A stretch of 64,000 nucleotides of DNA from the NCBI GenBank assembly GCA_014281115.1, contig JACONQ010000003.1, positions 3,658,001 to 3,722,000 on the forward strand, written 5' to 3'. Positions 48,514 through 57,829 of this stretch are shown here, one piece after another. The position numbers and the translations under genes are program-made. Every line of letters begins with the position of its first letter. The stretch's first letter is position 1. This stretch comes from Laburnicola sp. R22_1. Taxonomy: Eukaryota; Ascomycota; Dothideomycetes; Pleosporales; Didymosphaeriaceae. The notes beneath the pieces are model-generated. The model was not told the DNA's origin. It made no database searches and worked only from the letters and a program-made list of their open reading frames with translations.

Positions 48514-48841
48514 AGACTTCGCTAGTGCTGCGTAGGAAGCGTTATTAAGATCGCTATTATCCTTCTTATTATTACTATTAAATAAGTAATTGTGTGTAGG
48601 TCGAGTGCCATTATTTGCAATAGTTTATATAAACGCTTGCTGCTAACTAGAGTTCTAAGTCGCAGAGGCTTTCGCGGCCTTAGGCTTACTAGTATCCTTG
48701 TGGCTAGAATCTTTTCTACTAAGCTATACTATTGTTCTGGATCTGTATATTAATTAAATAAGTAAGGTGGATCTTACGCACTAATCTCTATAGGCTTGCT
48801 AGCTTGTCTAGTCTCCTACGCTAAGGAGACTCTAAAGGTTA

Positions 48842-48852
48842 ATACGTAGATT
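48842..48852 (-). promoter_or_regulatory. Self-primer binding site of Gypsy-2
   Basis: On the minus strand AATCTACGTAT begins one base inside the 5' LTR and is the exact complement of ATACGTAGATT in the LTR (plus-strand coordinates 48902-48912). Eleven of eleven bases pair, as in Gypsy-1. Confidence 0.8.
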
Positions 48853-48853
48853 A

Positions 48854-49048
48854 TGTTAGAGAGCTTAGGTAACTAATAATTAAAAAAGTTAATATTGACA
48901 GAATCTACGTATGGGTGCCAGCCAAAGGTGCTGACTAAGCTCATAAGGCGCGCGAGGCGCGCTAAGAACACGCTAGTACCTAATCGGGACTAGCGCCGGG
49001 GAAACCTCGGTAGTCGGCGTAAGGTAACTCCGACCTAGTTCCATAACA
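48854..49048 (-). repeat. 5' LTR of Gypsy-2
   Basis: 195 bp, minus strand TGTTATGGAAC...CTCTAACA, with intact TG...CA ends. The better preserved of the two LTRs. Confidence 0.88.
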
Positions 49049-49053
49049 CCTAG

Positions 49054-50488
49054 TTATTATATCTAACGTGTTTATATTTATCTCTTTTAGTTTCTATAGT
49101 ATAGCTGCCTATTTTAGTTAAGAATTCGCGCTAGTATTATTTGCTCTAGCTAAAATAAATAAAAAGATTCTTACCTTAGTTTTACTTTTCTTCTCTACTT
49201 TACTACTATATCTATAATACTTCTTATTAATATTACACTACATTCTAATTGCTACTCCTACTTTTATACTATTTTTACTATCTTTCTTATTATTAATTTC
49301 TATTATAGTTAAAGCTAATAAGTAACGCCTTATAGTAGCCCTATAACTCTAAGTGAGCTTGCTTAGCGAGCTTAGGCCAACGCGCTAACTCCTTTTTATT
49401 AACATCTTAAAACGCTTTTCTGTGTATATAATAGAAAAAGGGATACCTACTATTATTATAATATTTTTATTAGAAACTCCTTAGTCGTAAAAAAACAAAC
49501 CATAACTCTAAGTAAACGTTTAAAGTCTAGCTTAACTATAGCTTAGTATTTCCCTATAAAGATTATAACTTATAGCACTCTTACTTATAATAGTAAGCCT
49601 TTACTACCTACTTTAAATTTCTATAGTACTAAGAATCTTAAGAAGTTTATACGTAATAAGACTATAAAGAACTATTATAAAGTTAGTTTCTTAGTTCTTT
49701 TACATTATTTCTTACTAATTCTAAGTAGTTCTTTAAGGACTTAAGCTATAATTAAAAGACCCTTAAGGCTATCTATATAATATCTAAGGAGTGCATTGTT
49801 AAAACTACCTATATTTATAAGAAGACCTATTAGCGCTACTTTAAGCATCTTGTTTTCTATACGTAAAGGCTTATAAGAAAGAAGTGTAATTATAAGGCTT
49901 ATATTATTTACTTTAGTAAGTATTTAGGTAAGATATAATAATTCTTTAGCAAATCTCTTTCTTACTAATCTACGTTTTAGATCTAGAATAGCTTATAAAA
50001 ACTCTACTAAGACTAAATTTGCTAATTTTATCCTAGAATATATTCTTTATAGTAATAGTTATACTAGTAAGCCCTTTATTAATCTCTAGTAAGCTTATCT
50101 TAACGTCTTTATTTATAAGTATAGCTCTGCTATCTAAAGTACTTAAGTTAAGCCCTAGAAAATAGATAATACTAATACTAGATATTCTAGATAGAATATA
50201 GAGCTTTTGCGTTTAATTCTTATAGTTTAGTAAAATATATATATTATTTTCTAAGCTCTCCCTAATAAACTTACTATAAGTTCTAGATTTTTAAAGTTTA
50301 TTTTCTTTAGCTAATATTATGCTATAGTTAATTACTACTCCTACTTTGCCTATTCTAAAGCCTTCCTATTAGAATTTAGTTAAGCTTGTCCTAGATATTA
50401 TAAAGACTATCTATACTAGTGAGATATTAGAAGAATATAAAATTGCTACTCTTCTAAAGTATATTAAGTAGGTTCTAGGTTTTATAAC
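49054..50488. other. AT-rich, RIP-degraded DNA
   Basis: The plus-strand stretch 49600-50250 reads like a mutated protein (for example KKFIRNKTIKNYYKVSFLVL near 49635-49700), with stops only as TAG/TAA. Not assignable to a family by eye. Confidence 0.45.
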
Positions 50489-50559
50489 TAACGTACTTTG
50501 CACTCGAGTTAATTATTCTATTAAGTTAATTACTTTGCCAAGACCCCACTAAGTTCTAT

Positions 50560-52271
50560 ACTATTCACGATAGTATAGAGTTAATACAAACTATTTCCGA
50601 TAGTCTAAATAGGCTAATCTATTTAGAATCTACTTCTATAGACTGCCTACAGGTTGTTTTATTATGCCTAGGTTTGCCGCAGCGTCCACAGCGCTATTAA
50701 GCAGATTCGTCTCTATTAGTGCGCACTCTCTTCTTTGCCTTTTACCCATTACTGCGCGCCCCAAACTCCTTTAGAGTGGCTAGCCGCTAGCCCTCTTTAG
50801 CTATAAGGACTCCTTTACGCTGTACTCGCTTTCTTTTATACGATTTATATCGCGTGGCGGCCTTATTAGTAGCTTAAAGTTTAGCGTTGCGTTTAGTCAT
50901 TAACACTAAAGAATGCCCTATTAGCTTGGCGCCTTTAACGAGCTTTTTCACCGCCTTAACTATATAAGTTAGGGAACTATCTATATGCCTTTAAATCCTC
51001 TACTTAACTAGCGTTAATTGCGACCTAAGTTCTATACTATTTTGCGAAGTTTATAACTTCTATATACTATCGCGAATAGTATAAAGTGGAGGCGTACACA
51101 GGCGGACGTTAAGCTGCGATATTACAACTTCTAAGTTGTGGAGCACTAGGCCAGCACCTTAAAAGCCTCCTTTAATATTACTTTTAGTAATTAAAGCCTT
51201 AAAAGCAGTAATAAAGCAAGGTAGGAACTTAATTTTATTAATGTGCGTAATGTGGTTACGTATTAGATTCTTGGCTTAGCGCTTATATGCCTTCTTTAAC
51301 GGCGTAAAACAACCTATATTAAGTGGCTATAAGAGGTGCGACAAATATAGAGGCATATAGAGAGTAATAATATTACTCTTTTTGCAGTAATTCTGGAATT
51401 CGAGCGAGTTATAACTTTCGTGGCTATTAATAATAAGTAAACATACTCTACTAGTAGTACGCCTCTTTGTATACTTATTAAAGTGCTTTAGCCATTACAG
51501 ACTAAGCTTATTTATTGTCTAGTTGTTCTTAGAGACTGTAATAACCTAATTATAAGGTAGATCCTTCTCCTTATACTAGGTAGAGAGGTGATGCTTGCCC
51601 CTAAAGATAATAAAGAGTGGAATTTACCACCCTATTGCGTTAATGCCTAAAATAACTATTGTCCACTCTCTATTGCCCTGCTGCACTTGCTTTGGCTATC
51701 CTTAATGCTTAGAGCCGATAACTACTACTCTAGTTAATATTATGCCTATTATAAAGCCAGACTTGTCGAAATTGTAGGTATCCTTATCTAGAATACTATA
51801 CTTGGCCTTTATATTCTCTACAAGCCGAAACTAGTCTTATATTACCTTAGAATCCTTCTAGAGAGCTTTCTTATAGTCGTACTTTCGATTAAACTTAACT
51901 TAAAGCTTTGGCTAGCGCTTAACAAAGTTATAAGGCCACCTCTAGCCAACTGGCTTATAGTAGCGTGCAGCCAGTAAAGAATCGGCCATATTTTTTATGG
52001 TATTAAGCTGGGGCGAAAATTCTTGCGTGTCTAGGTCGTGTATATGTTATATAATCACCTGCTCCTCTCTTATAGTAAGTCTTATTTTGTTGGGTGCGCA
52101 GTTGCGTCTAAATGTCTTTTTAGTACGTTAGTTGCTAAGTGTACTTTAAGAGACATTATAAAGGGCTGCAGCGCGTCGCTAAGAAAGTGTCGCGTTTTAT
52201 TTAATAGCCTAGATTGTAAGCTATATACGCGCTTCTTTTAACGCTAGTAGTTTGTTGTGTGGTTAAGACAT
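50560..52271 (-). pseudogene. transposase relic of F
   Basis: Start at complement 52271-52269 (MS*PHNK). Minus-strand reading: helix-turn-helix region near 52080-52230; YSILDKDTYNFDKSGFIIG near 51755-51815 with the first catalytic Asp kept; core continuing to about 51300. The C-terminal zinc knuckle RCGRCGKPRHNKTTC is intact (CX2CX4HX4C, 50649-50690). Several TAG/TAA stops. One of the better preserved cores in the window. Confidence 0.88.
50649..50690 (-). other. Zinc knuckle segment of transposase F
   Basis: Codes CGRCGKPRHNKTTC on the minus strand with all four ligands. Such a CCHC knuckle at the C-terminus also occurs, degraded, in A, D and E. It may bind nucleic acid; that role is inferred. 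Confidence 0.75.
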
Positions 52272-52363
52272 CGCGTTATACTATTGCTAATAGTACGTTT
52301 TAGTAGGGTCTTGGCAAAGTAATTAACTTAATAGAATAATCGACTCGAGTGCAAAGTACGTTA

Positions 52364-54360
52364 TTAGTTCTAATTAAATTGCTATCTTTTATAAAAAGGT
52401 TAAAGGAATAGATCTTAATTCTAATCTAGATAAGAGCAAGTTTATAGCGAAGGAGTAGTGTTCCTATCTATTCTTTTAAAATATTAGAATTTTTTCATTT
52501 CTATATTTAGCCTTATTATAAAAGTCTAAAAGTATTTTCTTATATAGTTTATAACTTTATAGATATAGCTAAGCTATAAGTTTAGCTTCTAAAATACTTT
52601 AATCCCTTTAGTTATACTATATCTATTCTCTATAGACTCGACCTTGGTTAGAATCTTTACACGACGAAGATCTTTAATATCTATTCTCTCTTATTAATAA
52701 TATTCTTCTCTAAATAGCCTTCCCTTCTCCTCTTCCTAATTACCCTACTTTCTATTACTTAAGATCTATATTATTTTATTATAAAAAGGATAATTCTTTT
52801 TTTTCTAGCTTATACTAGAGCTAGCACTTTTAAATAATTTATAGTATTTTTTTACATATTTCCTACTCTTTTAAGCAAATTATAGTTTTATTCTTTACTA
52901 ATTCTCAAGTAATTAGTAGGGAGGGCTAAAAGTCTAGGCTTATTCTAACCTCCCTTTAGTAAAGACTTCCTAAGTTCTCTACTAGAGATATAACTTCTAT
53001 ACTAGGAGCTACAGCGTATTTATTAGTTTAGGAAGTTTCTATAAAAGTTTATAAGTAACTCTTTATTATTATTTTAGAATAGGAGATATATATTTGCTAG
53101 TAATTTAATACCTCTATAGTAGAGAAAAATATAGTAGGTTTCTAAATTAGGTTAGTATTATTTAACTATTTAACTTAATATAATAATCTCTATAGCCCCT
53201 ACTCTTTTAGGTAAATTTTTAGCTAAAATATCTTTTACAACTTATTTCTTTTTTTCTTTAATAATAATAGCCTCTAGTTTTCTATTATTTATAGTCTAGT
53301 TAAGGAGAGAGTTTTCTTTAGCTAGCCGTAAATAATTTACTAAAAATACTAGGTAAACTCTAAGTAGAATATTTAGTTTTATATTATAGAAGTTTACTAT
53401 TTATATAACTATAAACTTTGCGTCTTTTTAGTCTAACTTTTTATTAGGATAGGAGTTAGATAGGTAGTCCCTATACTAGAGCTAGACTTTATCTTCTTTC
53501 TTTAGTATAGAAGCATCTCTCTAGTGCTAGTTTACTTACTACTTCTATTCCTATTAAGACTTAGCTATTTTAGCTTAGATAAATATAAAAACTTTGTAAA
53601 ACTTTTATAGTAAAGCTTTAGTAAACTTTACTAGCTATAAATCCTACTAATAATAGTTAATAGATTTAATCTTTATATTTAGCTTAAATAGGTCTATATT
53701 ATATTTGTACTAAAAAAAGAATAGTGCTATTTTAGTAAAGATAGCTTCTTACCTACTAATAGCTATTTGCGCTATAGAGTAATATAAAGCCTAATTCTTT
53801 TAGTTCTGTTATATAAAGGCGTAAAAGTATACCTTAATTATAAAATTTATATATTCTATAATACTATTAGTCTCTAGGTATTTAGAGGAGGATAATCTTC
53901 TTTAAATCTTTATCCTCTTATATAAATGCCTTTAAAAGTTGCTTATAAATTAATCTTTATAGTTAGAAGTTATAGTATTAGGGAGCTAATAGTAGGCTAT
54001 AATATAATAGAGAAATGCCTCTACTACTATTTCTACCTCTAGGCCTAGTAAAGAGACTAAAACTATTTCTTTCTCTAGCCTATTATATATTACTATTATA
54101 TTTATATTTCTCCTACTTATAGAAAACTTAATAATAAAGTCTATAGAAATCTCCTTCTATATTTAGTCTAGGAGAGGAAGGAGTTTTAGTAGCCCTTATT
54201 TTATATCTCTCTATAGCTTAGTTCTCCTATATATATTATAGTTTTTAATAAATTTATAAATAAAGTTTAATATCTTTAGGAAGAAGTATAATCTAGTAAC
54301 TATTTTATAGGTAATCTCTCTCTCTAGGTACCTAGATATAGAAAAGTTATAGACTATAGT
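52364..54360 (-). mobile_element. Gypsy-3 fragment: 3' part of a chromodomain retrotransposon
   Basis: Minus-strand relic of integrase and chromodomain with no RT upstream. It ends abruptly near 54360, where transposon G begins. No LTRs recognised. The downstream 52364-52950 is AT-rich and may hold a decayed LTR. Confidence 0.7.
52950..54350 (-). pseudogene. Integrase core and chromodomain relic
   Basis: Minus strand. The integrase core entry DFITKLPISRGN is near 54150-54190 and a conserved VNRLGKE stretch near 54090-54110. The SNYKDQF block (second acidic residue) is near 53960-53985 and an ETNSIIE block (catalytic Glu) near 53870-53890. The C-terminal barrel shows VQLQYRDYLSN-like sequence near 53440-53500. 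The typical VNYLRLA is near 53320-53345. A chromodomain-like VKDILAKNL start is near 53195-53225. Stops at Gln and Trp; heavy RIP. Confidence 0.78.
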
Positions 54361-54373
54361 AACAAGTATTATT

Positions 54374-56117
54374 TAAGCTCGGCTATATAGATTTCGCGCA
54401 CATAGGGTTTCCGCGCATTCTACTCAAATACGCACTCCTTAGAAAACACGCGATATCTCCTAACGCTCTATTACAATTGCCATGTAGTATACATAGACTG
54501 TAGAGTAGCTACTACTATAGCTGCTGCTACTGTTTCTGCAGCTTTTTCTATAGTAGATCTACTCTATTAAGTAGCTAAAGCCTTAGCTGCGCGCATAGCC
54601 TCTATAATAGTCTCTACTTTTGCAAAGCGTTAATTTGGGTCTATCTAAACGCGCTTTCGTGGCTAGTGAGAGCTAGCAGTCTGTAGATAATACTTAAGGC
54701 GTCTTTTTTCTAATTCTAGCCCTGCAGCTCTAGTATTCGCAGCTGCTAGTGCCTTACCTGCTTTTTGTAGGAGGAGCCAGGTCCTACAACCTAGGTTCTT
54801 AAGGCTCTGGACGTCGCGCTGCGCCAAGTAGAGATCCCGAGGGCCATAAGGGGTAGAGAGGAAGCTCTAAGGCTGCTGCTAAGGCTGCTACTAAGGCGTA
54901 GGCGTCGTGGGCCTCTAAGAGACCTGCGACGAGCTAAGTACGTAATTAATGTTAAATGGGCAGATACTAGCAGCCTGCTAACCAGCTCGAATCACACGCT
55001 CTGTAAAGCCTTCCTTCCTAGCTTAATAGTAGCAGGCAATAAAGCGCTCCTTCTTAACAGGCGCGGCGTCGTCGAGCGATGCGAGCTCCTGGATCTAGCG
55101 TTAGTAACTAGACTTAATTACTAAGAAACAAGCGAGATTAAGAGGCTGTAAGACGTAAGAGAAGTGTGTAGGTAGGTATAGGAGCTTAATTTAATGCTGT
55201 TTACAGAGCTAGAGGAACTTAATATTAATATAGCTACTGTGGCTGTTAAGGATAAAGAGGCGGTACTGGCTATTACCTATAGCTGTCTTAGGAATGAATA
55301 TACGCTATAGCCACTTAACGCCTATTACTTTTAACGTCTATCCATTCTTAGAGGTTGTATAGAGCTAGCTAGGTACGCAGGACAAGGAGAACTAGGTAGT
55401 CTGTAGGCTTTGGCCCTTAAAGATGACTGCGCAGCGTAGTTTCCGCCCTATCGCTAATACGCACTTAATTATAGAGACCCACTCGCGATTCTCTAGAGAC
55501 CGAATGTAAGCCTTCTTTTTCTGGCTACTAGAGAGTACTCTAGTGTTTGTACATACTCCTAGAGCAAGCCCTATCTTATCTATATTTTAGATATCCTTAT
55601 TGCGTATATTTAGGCGCTTTCTAGTCCTCTTAAAGAGCTCTAGAAAGGCGCGCACCTGCTCCGGAGTCGCTGCCTTAGCTCTCTAAGCCTCTAGCTTTCT
55701 ACCAACTACTAAGGCGACGCGTAGTTGGCGCTAGATAAAGTGTAAGAGCTAGAGCTTGCTAACAGGCTAATTATTGCTATTTATATGCAGGATTTAATTT
55801 GCTATTTCTTAAGCGCGAGCGTGTAAGAGAGGGCAAGCGCGCGCATCTTCTTTAAGGATCTACTCTACTAGAAAGTCTTCCTATAGAGGAGTTAGCCGCT
55901 GCTAATGTTAATAGCTAATCGCGCTATTTGTTGTGCCTTTAATTCGATCGCGTAAAGTAGATAGAGGGATGCTGTACGCCTTTGCAGCTGCGCGCTAGCT
56001 AGTATAAAGGTCTATAATAAAATTACTAATAGCTAATTATATAGCTGCCTTATAAGCGTCCATTTTGCCGAGCGTTGTTAAGAGATATCGCGTCTTTTCT
56101 AAGGGGTGCGTGTTTGT
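54374..56117 (-). mobile_element. pogo-type transposon G, right terminal repeat truncated
   Basis: The left terminal region (about 54374-54470) and the right end (about 56068-56117) are inverted copies: GAGCGTT..AGATATCGCGT.TTTTCTAAGG.GTGCGT.TTTG. The match stops at 56117 where the large palindrome begins, so about 45 outer bases of the right terminus are missing. Relatively GC-rich and less RIPed than its neighbours. Confidence 0.8.
54430..56063 (-). pseudogene. transposase relic of G
   Basis: ATG at complement 56063-56061 (MDAYKAAI). Helix-turn-helix with AKAYSIPLSTLRDRIKGT near 55930-55985. CENP-B-type second DNA-binding part near 55740-55880. First catalytic block NIRNKDI*NIDKIGLALG near 55550-55610 with Asp kept. 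Second block LFILNSHSSY near 55225-55250 (Asp changed to Asn). Block LQPLNLACF near 55135-55160. Gln-rich segment (PTP*QQP*QQP*) near 54870-54900 and a charged coiled tail. Stops mainly at Gln, with one clear Trp to TAG near 55868. Family membership firm, subfamily not. Confidence 0.85.
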
Positions 56118-56664
56118 GTTAAAACTATATTAGTAAGCAAAATAAATAATAAAATAACATGTTAGAATTTCGCTGTTATAATAAAAGATAAATAGATAAA
56201 TAACTATAAGCTACCTAAAAATAAACTAAAATAGTCGTTCCGACAATAAGTTGCAATTAAAGCCAAAGTCAACTTTAAGTAACGCACAAAAGGTTTACTA
56301 AATGATAATTGTAAGAAATCCAATATTATATGTATTAATTTACTTAAAACTAAAACCAAAATATAATATAAAACTAACCTAATAAATATTATAAATGTTA
56401 AAACTATATTAGTAAGCAAAATAAATAATAAAATAACATGTTAGAATTTCGCTGTTATAATAAAAGATAAATAGATAAATAACTATAAGCTACCTAAAAA
56501 TAAACTAAAATAGTCGTTTCGACAATAAGTTGCAATTAAAGCCAAAGTTAACTTTAAGTAACGCACAAAAGTTTACTAAAAGATAATTGTAAGAAATCCA
56601 ATATTATATGTATTAAAACTAAAACCAAAATATAATATAAAACTAACCTAATAAATATTATAAA
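56118..56664 (+). repeat. Tandem duplication of the outer left arm
   Basis: GTTAAAACTATATTAGTAAGC begins at 56118 and again at 56397, giving two copies of about 270-279 bp. The right arm has only one. They differ by small indels (for example GGTTTACTAAATG against GTTTACTAAAAG). Confidence 0.9.
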
Positions 56665-56970
56665 ATACGCTATCGTAATATAAATAAGCTCGTAATTAAT
56701 TTTTCTAAATCAATAACTTTTGACAAACTTGTCGCAATCAAGCGCTTTAACAATTTTGAGCAATTGCTAAAAGAATATACTAAACAAGGCAATATTATAT
56801 GTATTAAATTACTTATTACTAAAAACAAAATATAATATATAAAAGACTTGTTTTATAATATAAAATACATTAGCGTATAATAAACCAAGGAGTAATAAAT
56901 TATGCTAAAATAAGGCGTTTATTGTTAACGTCACAACTAAGCAATAGTAAAACAAAGTTTGCAATAGCTC

Positions 56971-57247
56971 GTATATAAAACACTAGTTTGCATATAAAAC
57001 ACTAGTTTGTATATAAAACACTAGTTTGCATATAAAACACTAGTTTGCATATAATAGCTTACAGACTAGTGTTTTATATGCAAGCTATTATATGCAAACT
57101 AGTGTTTTATATGCAAACTAGTGTTTTATATACAAACTAGTGTTTTATATACAAACTAGTGTTTTATATACAAACTAGTGTTTTATATACAAACTAGTGT
57201 TTTATATACAAACTAGTGTTTTATATACAAACTAGTGTTTTATATAC
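56971..57247. repeat. 19-bp minisatellite at the palindrome apex
   Basis: Left side: four units GTATATAAAACACTAGTTT (second base T or C) at 56971-57046. Right side: eight units of the reverse complement AAACTAGTGTTTTATATAC at 57096-57247. Between them a perfect 14-bp hairpin (57047-57060 with 57082-57095) encloses a 21-base loop holding one further unit. The right side has expanded relative to the left. Confidence 0.92.
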
Positions 57248-57829
57248 GAGCTATTGCAAACTTTGTTTTACTATTGCTTAGTTGTGACGTTAACAATAAA
57301 CGCCTTATTTTAGCATAATTTATTACTCCTTAGTTTATTATGCGCTAATGTATTTTATATTATAAAACAAGTCTTTTATATGTTATATTTTTTTAGTAAT
57401 AAGTAATTTAATACATATAATATTGCCTTGTTTAGTATATTCTTTTAGCAATTGCTCAAAATTGTTAAAGCGCTTGATTGCGACAAGTTTGTCAAAAGTT
57501 ATTAATTTAGAAAAATTAATTACAAGCTTATTTATATTACGATAGCGTATTTTATAATATTTATTAGATTAGTTTTATATTATATTTTGGTTTTAGTTTT
57601 AATACATATAATATTGATTTCTTACAATTATCTTTTAGTAAACTTTTGTGCGTTACTTAAAGTTGACTTTGGCTTTAATTGCAACTTATTGTCGGAACGA
57701 CTATTTTAGTTTTATTTTTAGGTAGCTTATAGTTATTTATCTATTTATCTTTATTATAACAGCGAAATTCTAACATGTTATTTTATTATTTATTTTGCTT
57801 ACTAATATAGTTTTAACACTTACTAAGAG

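Larger units (their letters stand above)
41934..49048 (-). mobile_element. Gypsy-2: full-length Ty3/gypsy chromodomain retrotransposon, 7.1 kb
   Basis: LTR copies of 197 bp (41934-42130) and 195 bp (48854-49048) flank minus-strand gag and pol relics. The LTR middle (about 41990-42110 and 48900-49030) stayed GC-rich while the interior is more AT-rich and RIPed. A primer-site complement and a purine-rich tract are at the expected ends. The flanks, read on the minus strand, are CTAGG and CTACT, so no clean target duplication is left. Probably older than Gypsy-1. Confidence 0.9.
50491..52361 (-). mobile_element. pogo-type transposon F, complete 1871 bp
   Basis: Perfect outer termini ACGTACTTTGCACTCGAG on both ends. 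TA at 50489-50490 and 52362-52363. GTTAATTA occurs twice 17 bp apart inside each end, and TTTGCCAAGACCC is shared with Z. Termini are nearly free of change while the interior is RIPed. Confidence 0.92.
56116..57819. repeat. 1.7-kb non-coding palindrome (foldback-like element)
   Basis: GTGTTAAAAC at 56116-56125 pairs with GTTTTAACAC at 57810-57819. Arms of about 570 bp (56397-56970 and 57248-57819) are near-identical inverted copies. The outer 279 bp of the left arm are tandemly duplicated (56118-56396 and 56397 onward). The apex is a 19-bp minisatellite in opposite orientations on the two sides. AT-rich, but CpA and TpG are common, unlike the RIPed surroundings. No coding capacity beyond a chance frame. 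It could be a foldback/MITE-like transposon, a mitochondrial or plasmid-derived insert, or an amplification product; the sequence does not decide. Confidence 0.85.

Noticed and set aside
41929..49053. Target duplication for Gypsy-2
   Set aside because: Flanks CTAGG and CTACT (minus-strand reading) share only three bases.
52038..52241. 67-codon plus-strand frame
   Set aside because: Antisense to the N-terminal part of transposase F.
56204..56419. 71-codon minus-strand frame in the palindrome
   Set aside because: Covers the junction of the duplicated arm; hydrophobic low-complexity sequence and not conserved in the other arm copies.
56971..57247. CRISPR-like array
   Set aside because: Units are contiguous with no unique spacers and invert at the centre; eukaryotic context.
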